Notes under the pieces: model-generated
The model's input: the letters and a program-made list of their open reading frames with translations, nothing else
Told to the model about the DNA's origin: nothing
Databases searched by the model: none
From: an uncultured Mycoplasma sp.
GTDB lineage: Bacteria; Bacillota_I; Bacilli_A; RF39; UBA660
DNA: 5,423 bases
NCBI GenBank assembly: GCA_947565485.1
Contig: CANOGG010000099.1
Location: forward strand, 1-5,423
Direction of reading: 5' to 3'
Position numbers and translations under genes: made by a program
Part shown: positions 5,263 to 5,423 of the stretch, one piece after another
Layout of the letters: each line of letters opens with the position of its first letter
Numbering within the stretch: the stretch's first letter is position 1

Positions 5263-5397
5263 ATGAATAGTATAGTTGTTAATACAAATATAGTAAAGAG
5301 TAAAGTTGAGGAATTAAATAATGTTGGTAAGTACTATTCGGGGAAAAAAAGTATTTTTAGAAGTGGTGCTTTTAATTCTTCATCTTCTTTAAAATAA
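5263..5397 (+). CDS. Very short ORF (44 aa), possible truncated WXG100-like T7SS partner
   Basis: An ATG with a good GAGGTGA (5251-5257) 5 nt upstream starts 11 nt after the DUF4176 fusion gene, so translation here is likely. The frame runs 44 codons. The start MNSIVVNTNIVKSKVEEL resembles the opening of small helical T7SS partner proteins (WXG100-like, including the DUF3130/TIGR04197 type), which are usually about 80-100 residues; similarity is weak and short. Up to about residue 37 the codons match the neighbouring genes. The last few (TCT TCA TCT TCT) do not, and the sequence composition flips at about 5372 (see next entry). I think the real gene is longer and has been cut by a rearrangement or assembly join; a genuine micro-protein is the alternative. 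Confidence 0.5.
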   Translation: MNSIVVNTNIVKSKVEELNNVGKYYSGKKSIFRSGAFNSSSSLK

Positions 5398-5423
5398 TCT
5401 TGAACTACTTCCTTCTTTCTTCC
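5334..5423 (-). other. Possible minus-strand coding segment at the window edge
   Basis: Read on the minus strand from the window end, 29 codons are open to TAG at 5336-5334. The first part has a typical charged soluble-protein look (RKKEVVQDYFKEDEELK). It then becomes unlike its start (LLKILFFPE) where the plus-strand gene takes over. Plus-strand bases 5374-5423 contain about 13 C and 1 G, whereas the preceding 111 bases contain about 4 C against many G. This is the signature expected if coding switches to the minus strand near 5372. Too short to identify. Confidence 0.3.

Noticed and set aside
5340..5350. Frameshift at the GGGGAAAAAAA run in the last short ORF
   Set aside because: The other frame gives a hydrophobic run ending soon after, less gene-like than the frame called; the composition break lies further downstream.

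Overview
The window is AT-rich, low-GC Gram-positive DNA, best explained as a chromosomal piece from an uncultured Bacilli/Erysipelotrichia-type or other Firmicutes gut bacterium. The support is AGGAGG-type ribosome binding sites, strong TATAAT-like extended -10 boxes, heavy use of AGA, TTA and AGT codons, TGG for tryptophan with TGA as a stop (standard code, so not a Mycoplasma), and LCP, PAP2, DUF1653 and DUF4176 families. The species cannot be named from the sequence.

Left end (1-360), minus strand: the 5' part of an unidentified gene with a CxxC motif runs off the window. It is preceded by a strong RBS, a terminator-like hairpin, and a tRNA-Leu(CAA) with encoded CCA and its own extended -10 promoter. 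That promoter is back to back with a plus-strand promoter; the two -35 boxes are 5 bp apart.

Middle (390-3660), plus strand: a two-gene overlapping unit holds an unrecognised coiled-coil protein and a DUF1653 protein. It is followed by a PAP2-superfamily membrane phosphatase and then an LCP (LytR-CpsA-Psr) family membrane enzyme with an inserted substrate-binding-protein-like domain. The LCP gene ends in a good intrinsic terminator. The PAP2 and LCP genes point to undecaprenyl-linked envelope polymer metabolism. Predicted transcription starts lie only about 2-20 nt before several start codons.

Right end (3660-5423): a gap carries the apparent C-terminal half of a Cro/CI-type regulator, then a new promoter and a tight cluster of two DUF4176 genes. 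One is a stand-alone domain; the other has the same domain at the C-terminus of a 332-residue protein with an unrecognised N-terminal part. A very short ORF follows. DUF4176 genes are typical companions of Firmicutes type VII secretion (T7SSb) and LXG-toxin loci, so this looks like the edge of such a locus, although no core secretion gene is visible. The short third ORF ends just after an abrupt switch in strand composition (about position 5372). The last 50 bases read better as minus-strand coding sequence, which suggests a truncation, a rearrangement or an assembly junction at the window end.
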